From the NCBI RefSeq assembly GCF_014196295.1, contig NZ_JACIDK010000001.1, forward strand, positions 290,785 through 354,784: DNA of 64,000 nt, read 5' to 3'. The notes under the pieces are model-generated. The model saw nothing but the letters and a program-made list of their open reading frames with translations. It was not told the DNA's origin and did not search any database. Positions within the stretch are counted from its first letter, which is position 1. Every line of letters starts with the position of its first letter. Below, in pieces: positions 41,725 to 51,074 of the stretch. The DNA comes from Phenylobacterium haematophilum (lineage in GTDB: Bacteria > Pseudomonadota > Alphaproteobacteria > Caulobacterales > Caulobacteraceae). The position numbers were made by a program, and so were the translations under genes.

Positions 41725-42717
41725 ATGTCGGATCAGGTGCTCGAGGGGCTGCAGAGGCTGGCGCCGGAACTGGCCGGCGAGGGGGCGAGCGTCGAGGGCC
41801 TGCAACGCCTGTCCGGCGGCGCAAGCATGGAGACCTGGGCCTTCGCCCTGGTTGGCGGCCGCAACGGCCGCGACGAACTGGTCCTGCGTCGCCGCACAGC
41901 GCCGATGGCGCCGGAGGAGGGCCGTTCGGTCTCGCTCGCCACCGAGGCGGCGCTGATCACCGCCGCCCACGCGGCCGGGGCGCCGGTGGCTGAGCTGGTG
42001 CATCTGGCGCGGCCCGCCGACGGCCTGGGCGAGGCCCATATCACCCGCCGCGTGGCCGGCGAGACCCTCGGCCGGAAGATCGTCTCCGACCCCCGGTTCG
42101 AGGCCGTAAGACCAAAGCTCGCCCGCCAGTGCGGCGAGATCCTCGCCCAGATCCACGCCGTCCCGCCGCCGGCCGGCCTGAAGACCGTCGACGCGCTGGA
42201 GGAACTGGCCCGCTACGAGGAGGTCTACCGCAAGTCCCGCGCGGAGCGGCCGATCCTTGAGCTGGCCTTCCAGCACCTTAAAAAGATCGCCCCGCCGCCC
42301 CATGAGCCGGTGCTGCTGCACGGCGACTTCCGGAACGGCAATCTGATGATCGACCCGGAGCGTGGCGTCAGCGCCGTGCTCGACTGGGAGCTGTCGCACT
42401 GCGGCGACCCGGCCGAAGACCTGGGCTGGATCTGCGTCAATTCCTGGCGCTTCGGCCGCGCCGATCTGCCGGTGGGCGGCTTCGGTCATTACAAGGACCT
42501 GCTGGCCGGCTATGCCGCCGCCGGCGGCCGGGAGATGCCGCTATCGAGGGTGCTCTACTGGCAGGCGCTGGGCTCGCTGAAGTGGGGCGTCATGTGCCTG
42601 ATGATGTACGCCAGCTACGCCTCGGGTGCGGAAAGCTCCGTCGAGCGGCCGATGATCGGTCGGCGCGTGTCCGAAACTGAAATCGACCTGGTGACCCTGC
42701 TGGAGAACGGGCTGTGA
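41725..42717 (+). CDS. Phosphotransferase family protein, APH-like kinase (330 aa)
   Basis: Aminoglycoside-phosphotransferase-fold kinase of the group found with acyl-CoA dehydrogenases, related to the kinase-like domain of ACAD10/11. The nucleotide loop is RLSGGASMETWAFAL, the catalytic loop is LLHGDFRNGNLMID and the metal motif is AVLDWELSHCGDPAEDLGW. It probably phosphorylates a hydroxyacyl compound. ATG 41725 with GGGAGG upstream is preferred; a TTG at 41647 overlapping the previous stop would add 26 residues. Its end overlaps the DUF6285 gene (GTGA). Confidence 0.88.
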   Translation: MSDQVLEGLQRLAPELAGEGASVEGLQRLSGGASMETWAFALVGGRNGRDELVLRRRTAPMAPEEGRSVSLATEAALITAAHAAGAPVAELVHLARPADGLGEAHITRRVAGETLGRKIVSDPRFEAVRPKLARQCGEILAQIHAVPPPAGLKTVDALEELARYEEVYRKSRAERPILELAFQHLKKIAPPPHEPVLLHGDFRNGNLMIDPERGVSAVLDWELSHCGDPAEDLGWICVNSWRFGRADLPVGGFGHYKDLLAGYAAAGGREMPLSRVLYWQALGSLKWGVMCLMMYASYASGAESSVERPMIGRRVSETEIDLVTLLENGL

Positions 42718-43070
42718 TCGAACATCCGAAAGCCGAGGAACTGGTCGAGGCCGTCGCCCGCTGGATCGACAGCGTCCGCCCCCAGCTCGCCCCTCGCGAC
42801 GCCTTTCTGGCGCGCGTCGCCGCCAACGCGCTCAGCGTCGTCAAGCGCGAATTGCAGCATGGTCCCGCCGCCGAAGCCGCTGCTGTCGAGCGGCTCTCGG
42901 CCCTGCTGGGCCGCCAGGGATCGCTGGCGGAGCTGAACGCGGATCTCTGCGCACGCCTGCGTGGGGGCGAGATGGATGCGGCTACGCCCGGCTTGCTGAC
43001 GACGCTGCGGGCGAACATCACCGAGCAGATCGCCATCGACCAACCAAGCTACGCGCCAGAGCCCCGCTGA
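42714..43070 (+). CDS. DUF6285 domain protein (118 aa)
   Basis: Small helical protein starting with GTG in the stop of the phosphotransferase gene (GTGA), so the two are co-translated. Sequence (IEHPKAEELVEAVARWIDSV, then RDAFLARVAANALSVVKREL) fits the family that regularly accompanies this kinase and acyl-CoA dehydrogenases. Probably a partner or regulator of the kinase in acyl-chain breakdown; its biochemical role is not established. Confidence 0.8.
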   Translation: MIEHPKAEELVEAVARWIDSVRPQLAPRDAFLARVAANALSVVKRELQHGPAAEAAAVERLSALLGRQGSLAELNADLCARLRGGEMDAATPGLLTTLRANITEQIAIDQPSYAPEPR

Positions 43071-43121
43071 CGGGATGATGCCCCCCTGGCGGAGGGCACC
43101 GTTCGCGGATAGAGCGGCGTC

Positions 43122-44348
43122 ATGTTGAGCCGCAATGACTGTCTGGAACTTGACGCCCGCGACCCGCTCGCGGCGCGGCGCGAGATGTTCGACCTGCCGG
43201 CCGGGGTGATCTACCTCGACGGCAATTCGCTGGGCGCGCTTCCCCGCAACGTTCGGCCCCGCCTGGAGGCGGCGGTGCAGAACGAATGGGGCCGCGACCT
43301 GATCAAGAGCTGGAACACCGCCGACTGGATCAATCTTCCGTCCCGCGTCGGCGACCGCATCGCCCGCCTGATCGGGGCCGGCGCGGGCGAGGTGATCGCC
43401 GCCGATTCCACTTCGGTGAACCTCTTCAAGCTGGCCGCCGGGGCGCTGAAGGCGCGACCGGGCCGCAAGGTTATCGTCACCGAGCCGGGCAACTTCCCGA
43501 CCGACCTCTACATTCTCCAGGGCCTGCGCGCCCTGCTGGGCGACGTCGAGTTGCGGGTGGTGGAGCGCGCGGATCTGGCGGGGGCGCTGGATGAGAACGT
43601 GGCCCTGCTGCTGCTGACCCACGTCCACTACAAGACTGGCGCGATCCACAACATGGCCGCCCTGACGGCCGCCGCCCACGCGGTCGGCGCCCTGGCGCTC
43701 TGGGACCTCAGCCACTCGGCCGGCGCCCTGGCCGTGGACCTCAACGGCTGTGGCGCGGACCTCGCGGTCGGCTGCGGCTACAAGTACCTGAACGGCGGCC
43801 CTGGGGCCCCGGCGTTCCTGTTTATCGCCAAGCATTTGCAGGCCGACTTTCAGACACCGTTGACCGGTTGGATGGGACACGCTGCGCCGTTCGCGTTCGG
43901 CGACGACTACACGCCGGCGCCCGGCGTGCTTCGCGGCCTCTGCGGCACGCCGGCAGTGCTCGGCCTGAGCGCGCTCGAAGCCTCGCTGGAGGCGTTCGAC
44001 GGCGTCGACATGGATCAGGTGCGCGCCAAGTCGATGGCGCTGGGCGACCTCTTTCTCGATCTGGTTCTCGAGCATTGCGAAGGCTTTGGCCTCGGATGTT
44101 CGCGTGACGCGGCGGCCCGCGGCAGCCAGGTCGCGCTGACCCACGAAAGCGGCTACGCGATCATGCAGGCCCTGATCGCCCGGGGCGTCATCGGCGACTT
44201 TCGCGCCCCCGACGTGCTGCGCTTCGGCTTCACCCCGCTTTATGTCCGCTATGTCGATGTCTGGGACGCGGCGGACATCCTTTCCGACATCATGGCCCGC
44301 GGCGAGTGGCGGCAGGCCCGCTATCACGAGGTCTCGGCCGTCACATGA
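43122..44348 (+). CDS. kynU: Kynureninase (408 aa)
   Basis: PLP enzyme that cleaves kynurenine to anthranilate and alanine (or 3-hydroxykynurenine to 3-hydroxyanthranilate). Conserved blocks: [47 protein letters not shown], and the PLP lysine in [13 protein letters not shown] at about residue 221. Length 408 is normal. The tryptophan dioxygenase gene overlaps its stop (ATGA). No kynurenine formamidase gene is beside it. Confidence 0.95.
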   Translation: MLSRNDCLELDARDPLAARREMFDLPAGVIYLDGNSLGALPRNVRPRLEAAVQNEWGRDLIKSWNTADWINLPSRVGDRIARLIGAGAGEVIAADSTSVNLFKLAAGALKARPGRKVIVTEPGNFPTDLYILQGLRALLGDVELRVVERADLAGALDENVALLLLTHVHYKTGAIHNMAALTAAAHAVGALALWDLSHSAGALAVDLNGCGADLAVGCGYKYLNGGPGAPAFLFIAKHLQADFQTPLTGWMGHAAPFAFGDDYTPAPGVLRGLCGTPAVLGLSALEASLEAFDGVDMDQVRAKSMALGDLFLDLVLEHCEGFGLGCSRDAAARGSQVALTHESGYAIMQALIARGVIGDFRAPDVLRFGFTPLYVRYVDVWDAADILSDIMARGEWRQARYHEVSAVT

Positions 44349-45151
44349 GCGAGAAGCTGCACACTCCGCCGGCGATGAGCTACGGCGACTATCTCGGCCT
44401 CGACACGCTGCTCGCTTCGCAGAAGCCGCGCTCGGACGAGCACGACGAGCTGCTGTTCATCATCATCCACCAGGCCTCCGAGCTGTGGCTGAAGCTGTCG
44501 CTGCACGAACTGCAGGGCGCCCGCGCGCATATCCGCGCCGACGACCTGGGGCCCGCCTTCAAGATGATCGCCCGGGTCAGTCGCATCCAGGGTCAGCTGA
44601 TCCAGTCCTGGGACGTGCTCGGCACCATGACCCCGAGCGACTACCACGCCCTGCGCCCGCACCTGGGGCAGAGCTCGGGCTTCCAGTCGTTTCAGTACCG
44701 CATGCTGGAGTTCGTCATGGGGGCCAAGGACGCCTCCATGCTGCGCGTCCACGAGGGAACGGACGTCCATGCGGCGCTGGTTGCGGCCCTGGCCGAGCCC
44801 AGCCTCTACGACGAGGCGATCGCCCTGCTGGCGCGCCGCGGCTTCGACATCCCGGCGGCGGTCCTGAACCGCGACTGGCGTCAGGCGCATGTCGCCGATC
44901 CGGCCGTCGAGACGGCCTGGATCGCGGTCTATCGCGATCCTGAGAAATACTGGGATCTCTATGAGTTGGCCGAGAAACTTGTCGACCTCGAGTTCCGCTT
45001 CCAGCAGTGGCGCTTTGCGCACTTGAAGACCGTCGAGCGGATCATCGGCTTCAAGAGCGGCACCGGCGGCAGCGCCGGCGCGGCCTATCTGGCCAAGGCG
45101 CTGGAAGGCTCGTTCTTCCCCGAGCTCTTCCGGGTCCGCACCGTACTCTAA
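44345..45151 (+). CDS. kynA: Tryptophan 2,3-dioxygenase (268 aa)
   Basis: Haem dioxygenase opening the indole ring of tryptophan to N-formylkynurenine. Family blocks: [37 protein letters not shown] (substrate pocket), [13 protein letters not shown], and [20 protein letters not shown] at the C-terminus, which includes the haem His region. Length matches the bacterial enzyme. It is translated with kynU (ATGA overlap). The stop overlaps the convergent response-regulator gene by 4 bases. Confidence 0.95.
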   Translation: MSEKLHTPPAMSYGDYLGLDTLLASQKPRSDEHDELLFIIIHQASELWLKLSLHELQGARAHIRADDLGPAFKMIARVSRIQGQLIQSWDVLGTMTPSDYHALRPHLGQSSGFQSFQYRMLEFVMGAKDASMLRVHEGTDVHAALVAALAEPSLYDEAIALLARRGFDIPAAVLNRDWRQAHVADPAVETAWIAVYRDPEKYWDLYELAEKLVDLEFRFQQWRFAHLKTVERIIGFKSGTGGSAGAAYLAKALEGSFFPELFRVRTVL

Positions 45152-45534
45152 CCTGGCGGCGGGGCGGTCAGCGCGCGGTTGATCGCTTCGCCCAGGGTCT
45201 CGGCCAGCAGCGGCTTTTCGACGATGTCGACCCCGGCGGCCTTAGCGCGGCTGCGCACCTGCGCGTTCGGGTGTGTGGTGATCAGCAGCGCCGGCAAACG
45301 CACGGCCCGGCGCCGCAGCACCTCGACCAGTTCCAGCCCGTCCATCCCCGGCAACTGCAGATCGACCACCAGACAGCCCTCCGCCGGGAGCCGTGGGCAG
45401 GCCGCGAGGCTCTCGGCGTCGGGGAAGGTCTCGACCTCGTAGCCGTCGATCTCCAGGGCGAACTTCAGCGCCGTGCGCACGGCCGGATCGTCATCCACCA
45501 GAAGGAGCGGGGCGGGGCGCACGGCGGTTCCCAT
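45148..45534 (-). CDS. Single-domain response regulator downstream of the alternative oxidase (128 aa)
   Basis: CheY-like receiver with no output domain. Phospho-acceptor D58 in [12 protein letters not shown], acidic pair DDD at residues 14-16, and the conserved Lys in [10 protein letters not shown]. It starts 2 bp after the alternative oxidase stop, so it is in the same operon. Sequence of the domain is FixJ-like, so it could receive phosphate from the divergent FixL kinase or act as a phosphate sink; this is inference. Confidence 0.87.
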   Translation of the reverse strand: MGTAVRPAPLLLVDDDPAVRTALKFALEIDGYEVETFPDAESLAACPRLPAEGCLVVDLQLPGMDGLELVEVLRRRAVRLPALLITTHPNAQVRSRAKAAGVDIVEKPLLAETLGEAINRALTAPPPG

Positions 45535-45536
45535 GG

Positions 45537-46226
45537 TCAGGCCGCGGCCTTCCAGGTCGGCTCGAGCTGAGCGTGCGGCGGGCACGGAGCGACGGGTGTC
45601 TGCGGCAGGCCGACCATCTCGTTGGCGAAGCCGTGGTTGACGTCGCGGTGATGGGCCTCGTCGGCCCGGACGACCAGGACTACGTCGCGCAGGGTCGCGG
45701 TGTCGGGCAGACCCCAGTAGCGCTTGGCGATTTCAGGCGCCGGCACGTTCGGGCTGCGTCCCTCGTCGATTTCGGCGAGGTAGTGCGTATAGCTGATCAC
45801 CGCCTCTTCCTCGAAATAGCCGACCACACGGTGGGCGGTCTTGGCGGAGACGAGATAGAGGCCGAAGAAGAACAGGTAGAACACCCACTGCACGGCCACG
45901 ACGACAAACCGTTCGAACAGCGTCGGCTTGCTGACCTCGATGAAGGTCATCAGGTGCATGCGCTCGTTTTCGGCCTCGTCCATCAGCGTCTTGATCCACC
46001 CCTTGTCGTCGCACATGCGGCGCAGACACTTGAGGTGGGTCAAGGTGGCGCCGACCATGCCGGGCACGGCGGCGACGGTCTCCAGCACCACGGCGCGATG
46101 GCCGTAACGCTTGGCGAAGAAGGTGTCCGCGCAGAACCGCAGCAGCTTCACGAAGCCGAAGGCGACTCGGTCGGACACGCCCTGCGGCTTGTGATGGACG
46201 TTGGTGTCGACGAGGGGGGCGGTCAT
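45537..46226 (-). CDS. Alternative oxidase, cyanide-insensitive quinol oxidase (229 aa)
   Basis: Di-iron ubiquinol oxidase that reduces oxygen to water without pumping protons, bound to one face of the inner membrane. All six iron ligands are visible: E49 in [11 protein letters not shown]88 and H91 in ENERMHL, a Glu of EEEAV (139-141), E190 and H193 in RADEAHH. A hydrophobic stretch [20 protein letters not shown] lies between the two halves. The ATG at 46224-46226 has AGGAG 7 bases upstream. It shares its upstream region with fixL. Confidence 0.95.
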   Translation of the reverse strand: MTAPLVDTNVHHKPQGVSDRVAFGFVKLLRFCADTFFAKRYGHRAVVLETVAAVPGMVGATLTHLKCLRRMCDDKGWIKTLMDEAENERMHLMTFIEVSKPTLFERFVVVAVQWVFYLFFFGLYLVSAKTAHRVVGYFEEEAVISYTHYLAEIDEGRSPNVPAPEIAKRYWGLPDTATLRDVVLVVRADEAHHRDVNHGFANEMVGLPQTPVAPCPPHAQLEPTWKAAA

Positions 46227-46297
46227 GTTCGGGCTCCTGCTCCGATGATGGGACACAGGTAACCGCGCAGTTCCTTGGACAGAATCCGTGTCTTCCT

Positions 46298-46316
46298 CTT
46301 AAGGGGTATCCCCTAG
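46298..46316. promoter_or_regulatory. Palindrome between the alternative oxidase and fixL genes
   Basis: CTTAAGGGG-TAT-CCCCTAG, a near-perfect palindrome in the 140-bp divergent region. The left half CTTAAGGG recurs at 48633-48640 upstream of the 36-aa membrane protein gene. It is a candidate site for FixJ or a related regulator; the assignment is inference. Confidence 0.45.
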
Positions 46317-46366
46317 CTTCGCCGCGCGCGCCGGTGCGGTAGTTGGACAGGCGGCGCAGCAGGTTC

Positions 46367-47848
46367 ATGAAAGGCCAGGCTCTGCAGTACGGCTCGTCCA
46401 ACGTTTGGATCGGCGCGGCGGTGGCGATCCTCGCCATCCTGGCCGGCGTCGCCGCCCACGTGCTGCTGGCTCCCGTCGTCGGCGATCGTGTCGCCTTCCT
46501 GGTGTTCGTGCCGGCCGTAGTGTTGGCCTCGGCCCATTCGGGGCTCGCCCCGGGCGCGCTGGCGGCGATGCTCGGCGTCTGGTGCGGGCTATTCCTGGCG
46601 CAGCGGCACGGGCCGATCAGCGACGCTGACATCGCCAGCGCCATCGTCTTCGCCGGCGTCGCCGCAGCCATCGTCGTCGGCGGCGAGTCTTTCCAGCGCT
46701 CGCGGCGCGAGGCTGCGGCCGTCAACCGCGATCTGGCGGCGCGCGAGGCGCACCTCAGCTCGATCCTCGACACCGTTCCCGACGCGATGATCCTGATCGA
46801 CGAGCAGGGGATCATGCAGTCGTTCTCCAGCGCCGCAGAGCACATGTTCGGCTGGACCGCGGCCGAGGCCCTGGGGCGCAATGTCAGCCTGCTCATGCCG
46901 GCGCCGCACAGGGAGGCGCACGACGGCTATCTCGAGCGTTACTACCGGACCCACGAGCGCCGGATCATCGGCCTGGGCCGCGTTGTCGTCGGTCTCCGCA
47001 AAGACGGCTCGACGTTCCCGATGGAGCTGTCGGTCGGCGAGATGCGCACCGCCGACGGCCGCTTCTTCACCGGCTTCGTCCGCGACCTGACCGAGCGCGA
47101 GCGCACCGAGGCGCGGCTCAAGGAGTTGCAGTCCGAGCTAGTCCACATTTCCCGGCTCACCGCGCTCGGCGAAATGGCCTCGGCCCTGGCCCACGAGCTG
47201 AACCAGCCGCTCTCGGCGATCGCCAACTATCTGCGCGGCTCGGTGCGGCTGCTGGCGGGCGATCCCATCCCGCGCGAGAGGCTCAGCGAGGCGCTCGACA
47301 AGGCGGGTGAACAGACGCTGCGCGCCGGCCAGATCATTCGCCGCCTACGCGATTTCGTGGCCCGCGGCGAGACCGAGCGGCGGGTCGAAAGTCTGCCCAA
47401 GTTGATCGAGGAGGCCGGCGCATTGGCCCTGGTCGGCGCCAAGGAGCATGGCGTGCGGGTAGCGTTCGACCTCGACCCGGCGGTCAAGCACGTGCTGGCC
47501 GACAAGGTTCAGGTCCAGCAGGTGATCCTCAATCTGATCCGCAACGCCATCGACGCCATGGACGAGTCTCCCCGCCGCGAGCTGCAGATCATAACACGGC
47601 CTGCCCCGGACGATCTGGCCCAGGTGACGGTGTCCGACACCGGCCCCGGCATCAGTCCGGAAGTCGCCGAGCAACTCTTCCAGCCTTTCGTCACCACCAA
47701 GCGGCATGGCATGGGGGTGGGGCTCTCGATCTCGCGTACGATCGTCGAGGCGCACGGGGGCCGAATCTGGGTGGAGACCACGCCCGGCGGCGGGGCCACC
47801 TTCCATTTCACGCTGCGCAGCGTTGCGGACGAGGAACTTGATGGCTGA
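46367..47848 (+). CDS. fixL: Oxygen-sensor histidine kinase FixL (493 aa)
   Basis: Haem-PAS kinase. Residues 15-105 form about four membrane helices; the PAS domain spans about 125-245. It has the FixL haem signature: proximal His185 in AHDGYLERY and Arg205 in IIGLGR, followed by [18 protein letters not shown] as in rhizobial FixL. The kinase has H276 in [11 protein letters not shown], the N-box [10 protein letters not shown] and [18 protein letters not shown]. It should be active at low oxygen and phosphorylate FixJ. ATG 46367 is preferred to a TTG 8 codons before. It overlaps fixJ by 8 bases. Confidence 0.93.
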   Translation: MKGQALQYGSSNVWIGAAVAILAILAGVAAHVLLAPVVGDRVAFLVFVPAVVLASAHSGLAPGALAAMLGVWCGLFLAQRHGPISDADIASAIVFAGVAAAIVVGGESFQRSRREAAAVNRDLAAREAHLSSILDTVPDAMILIDEQGIMQSFSSAAEHMFGWTAAEALGRNVSLLMPAPHREAHDGYLERYYRTHERRIIGLGRVVVGLRKDGSTFPMELSVGEMRTADGRFFTGFVRDLTERERTEARLKELQSELVHISRLTALGEMASALAHELNQPLSAIANYLRGSVRLLAGDPIPRERLSEALDKAGEQTLRAGQIIRRLRDFVARGETERRVESLPKLIEEAGALALVGAKEHGVRVAFDLDPAVKHVLADKVQVQQVILNLIRNAIDAMDESPRRELQIITRPAPDDLAQVTVSDTGPGISPEVAEQLFQPFVTTKRHGMGVGLSISRTIVEAHGGRIWVETTPGGGATFHFTLRSVADEELDG

Positions 47849-48449
47849 CGAACTGGTGCATGTGATCGACGACGATCCGGCGGTTCGCGATTCCCTGGCC
47901 TTCCTGCTGGAGACGGCGAACCTTTCGCCGCGCACCTACGATTCGGCTGTAGCCTTCCTGGAGGCGCTGCCGGAAGTGACCAGCGGCTGCGTCGTCACCG
48001 ATGTGCGGATGCCCGAGATGACCGGCATCGAACTGGTGCGGCGGCTGAAGGGGCAGGGGTTCCGCCTGCCGATCGTGATGATCACCGGCCACGCGGACGT
48101 GCCGCTGGCGGTCGAGGCCATGAAGGCCGGCGTCGCCGACTTCATCGAAAAGCCATTCGACGACGATGTGCTGCTGGCGGCGATCGGTGCGGCCTTGCGC
48201 GACGGCGAGAAGGACCGCCAGGGCGCGGCCGAAGCCGCGGAAATCACGGCGCGCATGGACACCCTGTCGGGCCGCGAGCGCGAAGTGCTGGGCGGTCTGG
48301 TGGCGGGCCATGCCAACAAGGTGATCGCCTTCGATCTGGGGATCAGCCCGCGCACCGTCGAGATCTATCGCGCCAATGTCATGACCAAGATGAAGGCGGC
48401 CAGCCTGTCGGAGCTGGTCCGCATGGCCATGCTGGCCGAGCGAGGCTGA
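47841..48449 (+). CDS. fixJ: Response regulator FixJ (202 aa)
   Basis: Two-domain activator: receiver with phospho-acceptor D54 ([12 protein letters not shown]), Thr in MITGHAD and Lys in FIEKPFDDD, then a LuxR-type helix-turn-helix ([20 protein letters not shown] and [15 protein letters not shown]). Length is the same as rhizobial FixJ. Its start lies within the last codons of fixL. It likely activates fixK-type or respiratory genes at low oxygen; the oxidase operon divergent from fixL is an obvious candidate. Confidence 0.95.
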   Translation: MADELVHVIDDDPAVRDSLAFLLETANLSPRTYDSAVAFLEALPEVTSGCVVTDVRMPEMTGIELVRRLKGQGFRLPIVMITGHADVPLAVEAMKAGVADFIEKPFDDDVLLAAIGAALRDGEKDRQGAAEAAEITARMDTLSGREREVLGGLVAGHANKVIAFDLGISPRTVEIYRANVMTKMKAASLSELVRMAMLAERG

Positions 48450-48452
48450 AGC

Positions 48453-48563
48453 TCAGCGCTTCTCGCCGCCCGCCGCGCTCCAGATCGACACGCCGCCGAG
48501 CGTCAGCGCGAAAGCGGAAAACGAGACGACGACCATGGCCAGGTAGAGAGTGTCGAACGACAT
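48453..48563 (-). CDS. Single-helix membrane microprotein (36 aa)
   Basis: A 36-codon gene with AGGAG 8 to 9 bases before ATG 48561-48563. The product is MSFDTLYLAMVVVSFSAFAL then TLGGVSIWSAAGGEKR: one membrane helix with a short charged tail. It resembles small subunits of respiratory oxidases in layout (CydX or CcoQ type), and similar short frames occur in other alphaproteobacteria. It lies convergent to fixJ; CTTAAGGG occurs about 70 bp upstream, shared with the oxidase/fixL palindrome. Confidence 0.7.
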   Translation of the reverse strand: MSFDTLYLAMVVVSFSAFALTLGGVSIWSAAGGEKR

Positions 48564-48655
48564 TTGAGTGGGCTCCTGTCTGATGGGCCCACGGTGACGC
48601 TATCAACCCCGCCGGAACATTCGTGAGTGCTCCTTAAGGGCTTCTACGGAACACC

Positions 48656-50212
48656 CTAGATCGGAAACTCGACCCCCTGAGCCAGCGGCAGGTCCGAGCC
48701 GTAGTTCACAGTCTGGGTCTGCCGGCGCATGTAGGCTTTCCAGGCGTCCGAACCGGATTCGCGGCCCCCGCCGGTTTCCTTCTCGCCGCCGAATGCGCCG
48801 CCGATCTCCGCGCCGGAGGTTCCGAGATTGACGTTGGCGATGCCGGTGTCGCTGCCCAGCGCCGAGGTGAACAGTTCGGCCTCGCGCAGGTCATTGGTGA
48901 AGATCGACGCCGACAGGCCCTGCGGAACGGCGTTGTTGCGCGCGATCGCGTCGGCCAGATCGGTATAGGGCAGGACGTAGAGGATTGGCGCGAAGGTCTC
49001 TGACATCACGTTGGCGTCCGCCGCGGCGTGCTCGACGATAGCCGGCTGTACGTAGAAGGCCTCAGGATGGAGATCGGCCAGCACCCGGTCGCCGCCGGTG
49101 ACGCCTGCGCCATGGGCCTGCGCCTCGTCCAATGCGCTCAGCATGCCGTCGAAGGCGGCCTTGTCGATCAACGGTCCCACCAGCACCCCATCGTCGAACG
49201 GATCGCCGATGCGCAGCGAGCCATAGGCCCGCTTCAGCCGGTCGACGAACTCGGGGCGCACTGTTTCGTGAACGAACAGCCGCCGGGTGGTGGTGCAGCG
49301 CTGGCCTGCGGTGCCGGCGGCGCCGAACACGACCGCTCGCAGGGCGAGATCCAGGTTGGCGCTCGGGGCGACGATGACGGCGTTGTTGCCGCCCAGCTCC
49401 AGGATCGTCTTGCCGAAGCGCGCGGCCACACGCGGGGCCAACTCGCGGCCCATGCGGGTCGAGCCGGTGGCGCTGATCACCGCCAGGCGGCGATCGTCAG
49501 CCAAGGCTTCGCCGGCGGCGCGGGCCCCGATCACCACCTCCAGCAGGCCTTCCGGCGCCTCGGCGAAATCCCTGGCCGCCTGGGCGAACAGGCTTTGGCA
49601 GGCCAGCGCCGTCAGCGGGGTCTTTTCCGACGGCTTCCAGACCACGCTGTCGCCGCAGACGATGGCCAGGGCCGCGTTCCAGGCCCAGACCGCCACCGGG
49701 AAGTTGAAGGCGCTTATCACGCCGACCGGACCGGCCGGATGCCAGGTCTCGGCCATGCGGTGGCTGGGACGTTCGGAGGCGATGGTCAGGCCGTACAGTT
49801 GACGCGACAGGCCGACCGCAAAGTCGCAGATGTCGATCATCTCCTGGACTTCGCCCAGGCTCTCGCTCAGCACCTTGCCGCATTCAAGCGTCACGAGCTG
49901 AGCCAGGTCGCGCTTGGCCGCGCGCAGGGTCTCGCCGAAGCGGCGGATCAGTTCGCCGCGGCGCGGGGCCGGGACCTGGCGCCAGGCTTCGAAGGCGAGG
50001 GCCGAGCGGGCGATCTTGGCGTCGATCTCGGCCGCCGAATCGGACTTCAGGCGCGCCAGCACCGTCCCGTCGACCGGGCTGGCGACGGTCAGGTCGCCGC
50101 CCGGCTGCTCGCCGAGGAACGCCCGCAGAAACGCCGCACGGCCGGCTGGGCGCGAGATATCGACATTGGCGGGGAGGGGGGCGTAAAGGGCTTGCGACGC
50201 GCCGTTGGACAT
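48656..50212 (-). CDS. Aldehyde dehydrogenase, ALDH7/aminoadipate-semialdehyde type (518 aa)
   Basis: NAD-dependent aldehyde dehydrogenase resembling ALDH7A1/AmaB, which oxidises alpha-aminoadipate semialdehyde in lysine breakdown. VISAFNFPVAVWAWNAALAI and VWKPSEKTPLTALA form the NAD site; the catalytic Glu is in LELGGNNAVIV and the Cys in GTAGQRCTTTRR. NLGTSGAEIGGAFGGEKETG GRESG near the end is typical of the ALDH7 family. The ATG at 50210-50212 is chosen by conservation of SNGASQ. Divergent Lrp-type regulator supports amino-acid catabolism. Confidence 0.9.
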   Translation of the reverse strand: MSNGASQALYAPLPANVDISRPAGRAAFLRAFLGEQPGGDLTVASPVDGTVLARLKSDSAAEIDAKIARSALAFEAWRQVPAPRRGELIRRFGETLRAAKRDLAQLVTLECGKVLSESLGEVQEMIDICDFAVGLSRQLYGLTIASERPSHRMAETWHPAGPVGVISAFNFPVAVWAWNAALAIVCGDSVVWKPSEKTPLTALACQSLFAQAARDFAEAPEGLLEVVIGARAAGEALADDRRLAVISATGSTRMGRELAPRVAARFGKTILELGGNNAVIVAPSANLDLALRAVVFGAAGTAGQRCTTTRRLFVHETVRPEFVDRLKRAYGSLRIGDPFDDGVLVGPLIDKAAFDGMLSALDEAQAHGAGVTGGDRVLADLHPEAFYVQPAIVEHAAADANVMSETFAPILYVLPYTDLADAIARNNAVPQGLSASIFTNDLREAELFTSALGSDTGIANVNLGTSGAEIGGAFGGEKETGGGRESGSDAWKAYMRRQTQTVNYGSDLPLAQGVEFPI

Positions 50213-50285
50213 GAACTCGATGATCCGGGATGTGGCGCGAGCCGCGCCCTCTCTTGTCAGATTGCTTCTACATGCGGCGTACGGC

Positions 50286-50314
50286 TTTGCAAATTGCAAA
50301 TTATTTGGCCAAAT
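50286..50314. promoter_or_regulatory. Twin palindromic operators between the ALDH and Lrp-type genes
   Basis: TTTGCAA-A-TTGCAAA (50286-50300) and, 2 bases on, the perfect palindrome ATTTGGCCAAAT (50303-50314). They sit in the AT-rich centre of the 206-bp divergent region. Lrp/AsnC proteins bind such AT-rich palindromes and usually autoregulate, so these are probable sites for the neighbouring regulator. Confidence 0.6.
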
Positions 50315-50418
50315 CGTCACGCGCGATGGATGGCGCTTTTCCGTGATGGAAATTGCGGACTAGAAAGGACTCGCGCGCGGACGCCGCGCATGAGGCACAG
50401 CAGGAACACGGCCCCTTG

Positions 50419-50898
50419 ATGACGACTCTCTCCAAGCGCGAACAGGAGCTGCTGCAGCTTCTCCGCGAAGACGCGCGCAAGAGCGTGACCGATCTGGCCA
50501 AGGAGCTGGGGGTGAGTCGGCCCACTCTGCAGAACATGATGAAGAAGCTCGAGGAGGTGGCGATCAGCCGCTACACCGTCGAGCTGAAGCCCGCCTTCGC
50601 CAACGCGCCGATCCGCGCATACGTGCTGCTGAACCGCGAACCTCGGAAATCCAACGAGATTCTCGACGTCATCATGAAGTTCCCGACGGTGCGATATGTC
50701 TGCACCATCACCGGCGAGTTCGACGTCATCGTCGAACTGGAAGCCGGCCAATACGAAGATCTGGAAGCGATTCTCCACGGCATCGAACTGATCGACGGGG
50801 TGGTCCGCACCCAGACCTACATGGTGCTGTCAGAGAATTTTTCGCAGAAGGATCTGCCCTTCCTGCCCGCCAATTTGGTCGAGCCTGCCGGGCGGTAG
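50419..50898 (+). CDS. Lrp/AsnC-family transcriptional regulator (159 aa)
   Basis: Amino-acid-responsive regulator. Helix-turn-helix at about residues 5-50 (LSKREQELLQLLREDARKSV and LGVSRPTLQNMMKKLEE), then the RAM effector domain (TVRYVCTITGEFDVIVELEA; ELIDGVVRTQTYMVL). Length fits. ATG 50419 preferred; a TTG 22 codons earlier is possible. It is divergent from the ALDH7 gene and likely controls it in response to lysine or a derivative. A terminator-like hairpin follows its stop. Confidence 0.92.
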   Translation: MTTLSKREQELLQLLREDARKSVTDLAKELGVSRPTLQNMMKKLEEVAISRYTVELKPAFANAPIRAYVLLNREPRKSNEILDVIMKFPTVRYVCTITGEFDVIVELEAGQYEDLEAILHGIELIDGVVRTQTYMVLSENFSQKDLPFLPANLVEPAGR

Positions 50899-50903
50899 CT
50901 TTC

Positions 50904-50941
50904 AGATTGGCAGTGCGATCCCTGCCAATCTTTACATTTCC
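50904..50941 (+). terminator. Probable terminator of the Lrp-type gene
   Basis: AGATTGGCAG and CTGCCAATCT form a perfect 10-bp stem with an 8-base loop, 6 bases after the stop codon, followed by TTACATTTCC. The T-tract is broken, so strength is uncertain. Confidence 0.65.
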
Positions 50942-50971
50942 GCATAACGGGCTTGCCAAAAGCGAAAGTCA

Positions 50972-50994
50972 CCCTTCTAATATGTAAAGAAGGG
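50972..50994. repeat. Inverted repeat upstream of the M19-like operon
   Basis: CCCTTCT and AGAAGGG flank 9 AT-rich bases, 81 bp before the M19-like start. ATGTAAAG inside it is the inverse complement of CTTTACAT at 50930-50937, 45 bases upstream. This could be a regulator site for the uptake operon that follows. Confidence 0.4.
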
Positions 50995-51074
50995 CGGGGC
51001 GTTCAGCTTACAGATTGCCGTCGGCGCCGCCTTCGACGGGGCGCACTGCGCGTCCAGCACGGGGAGGGGGCTCC

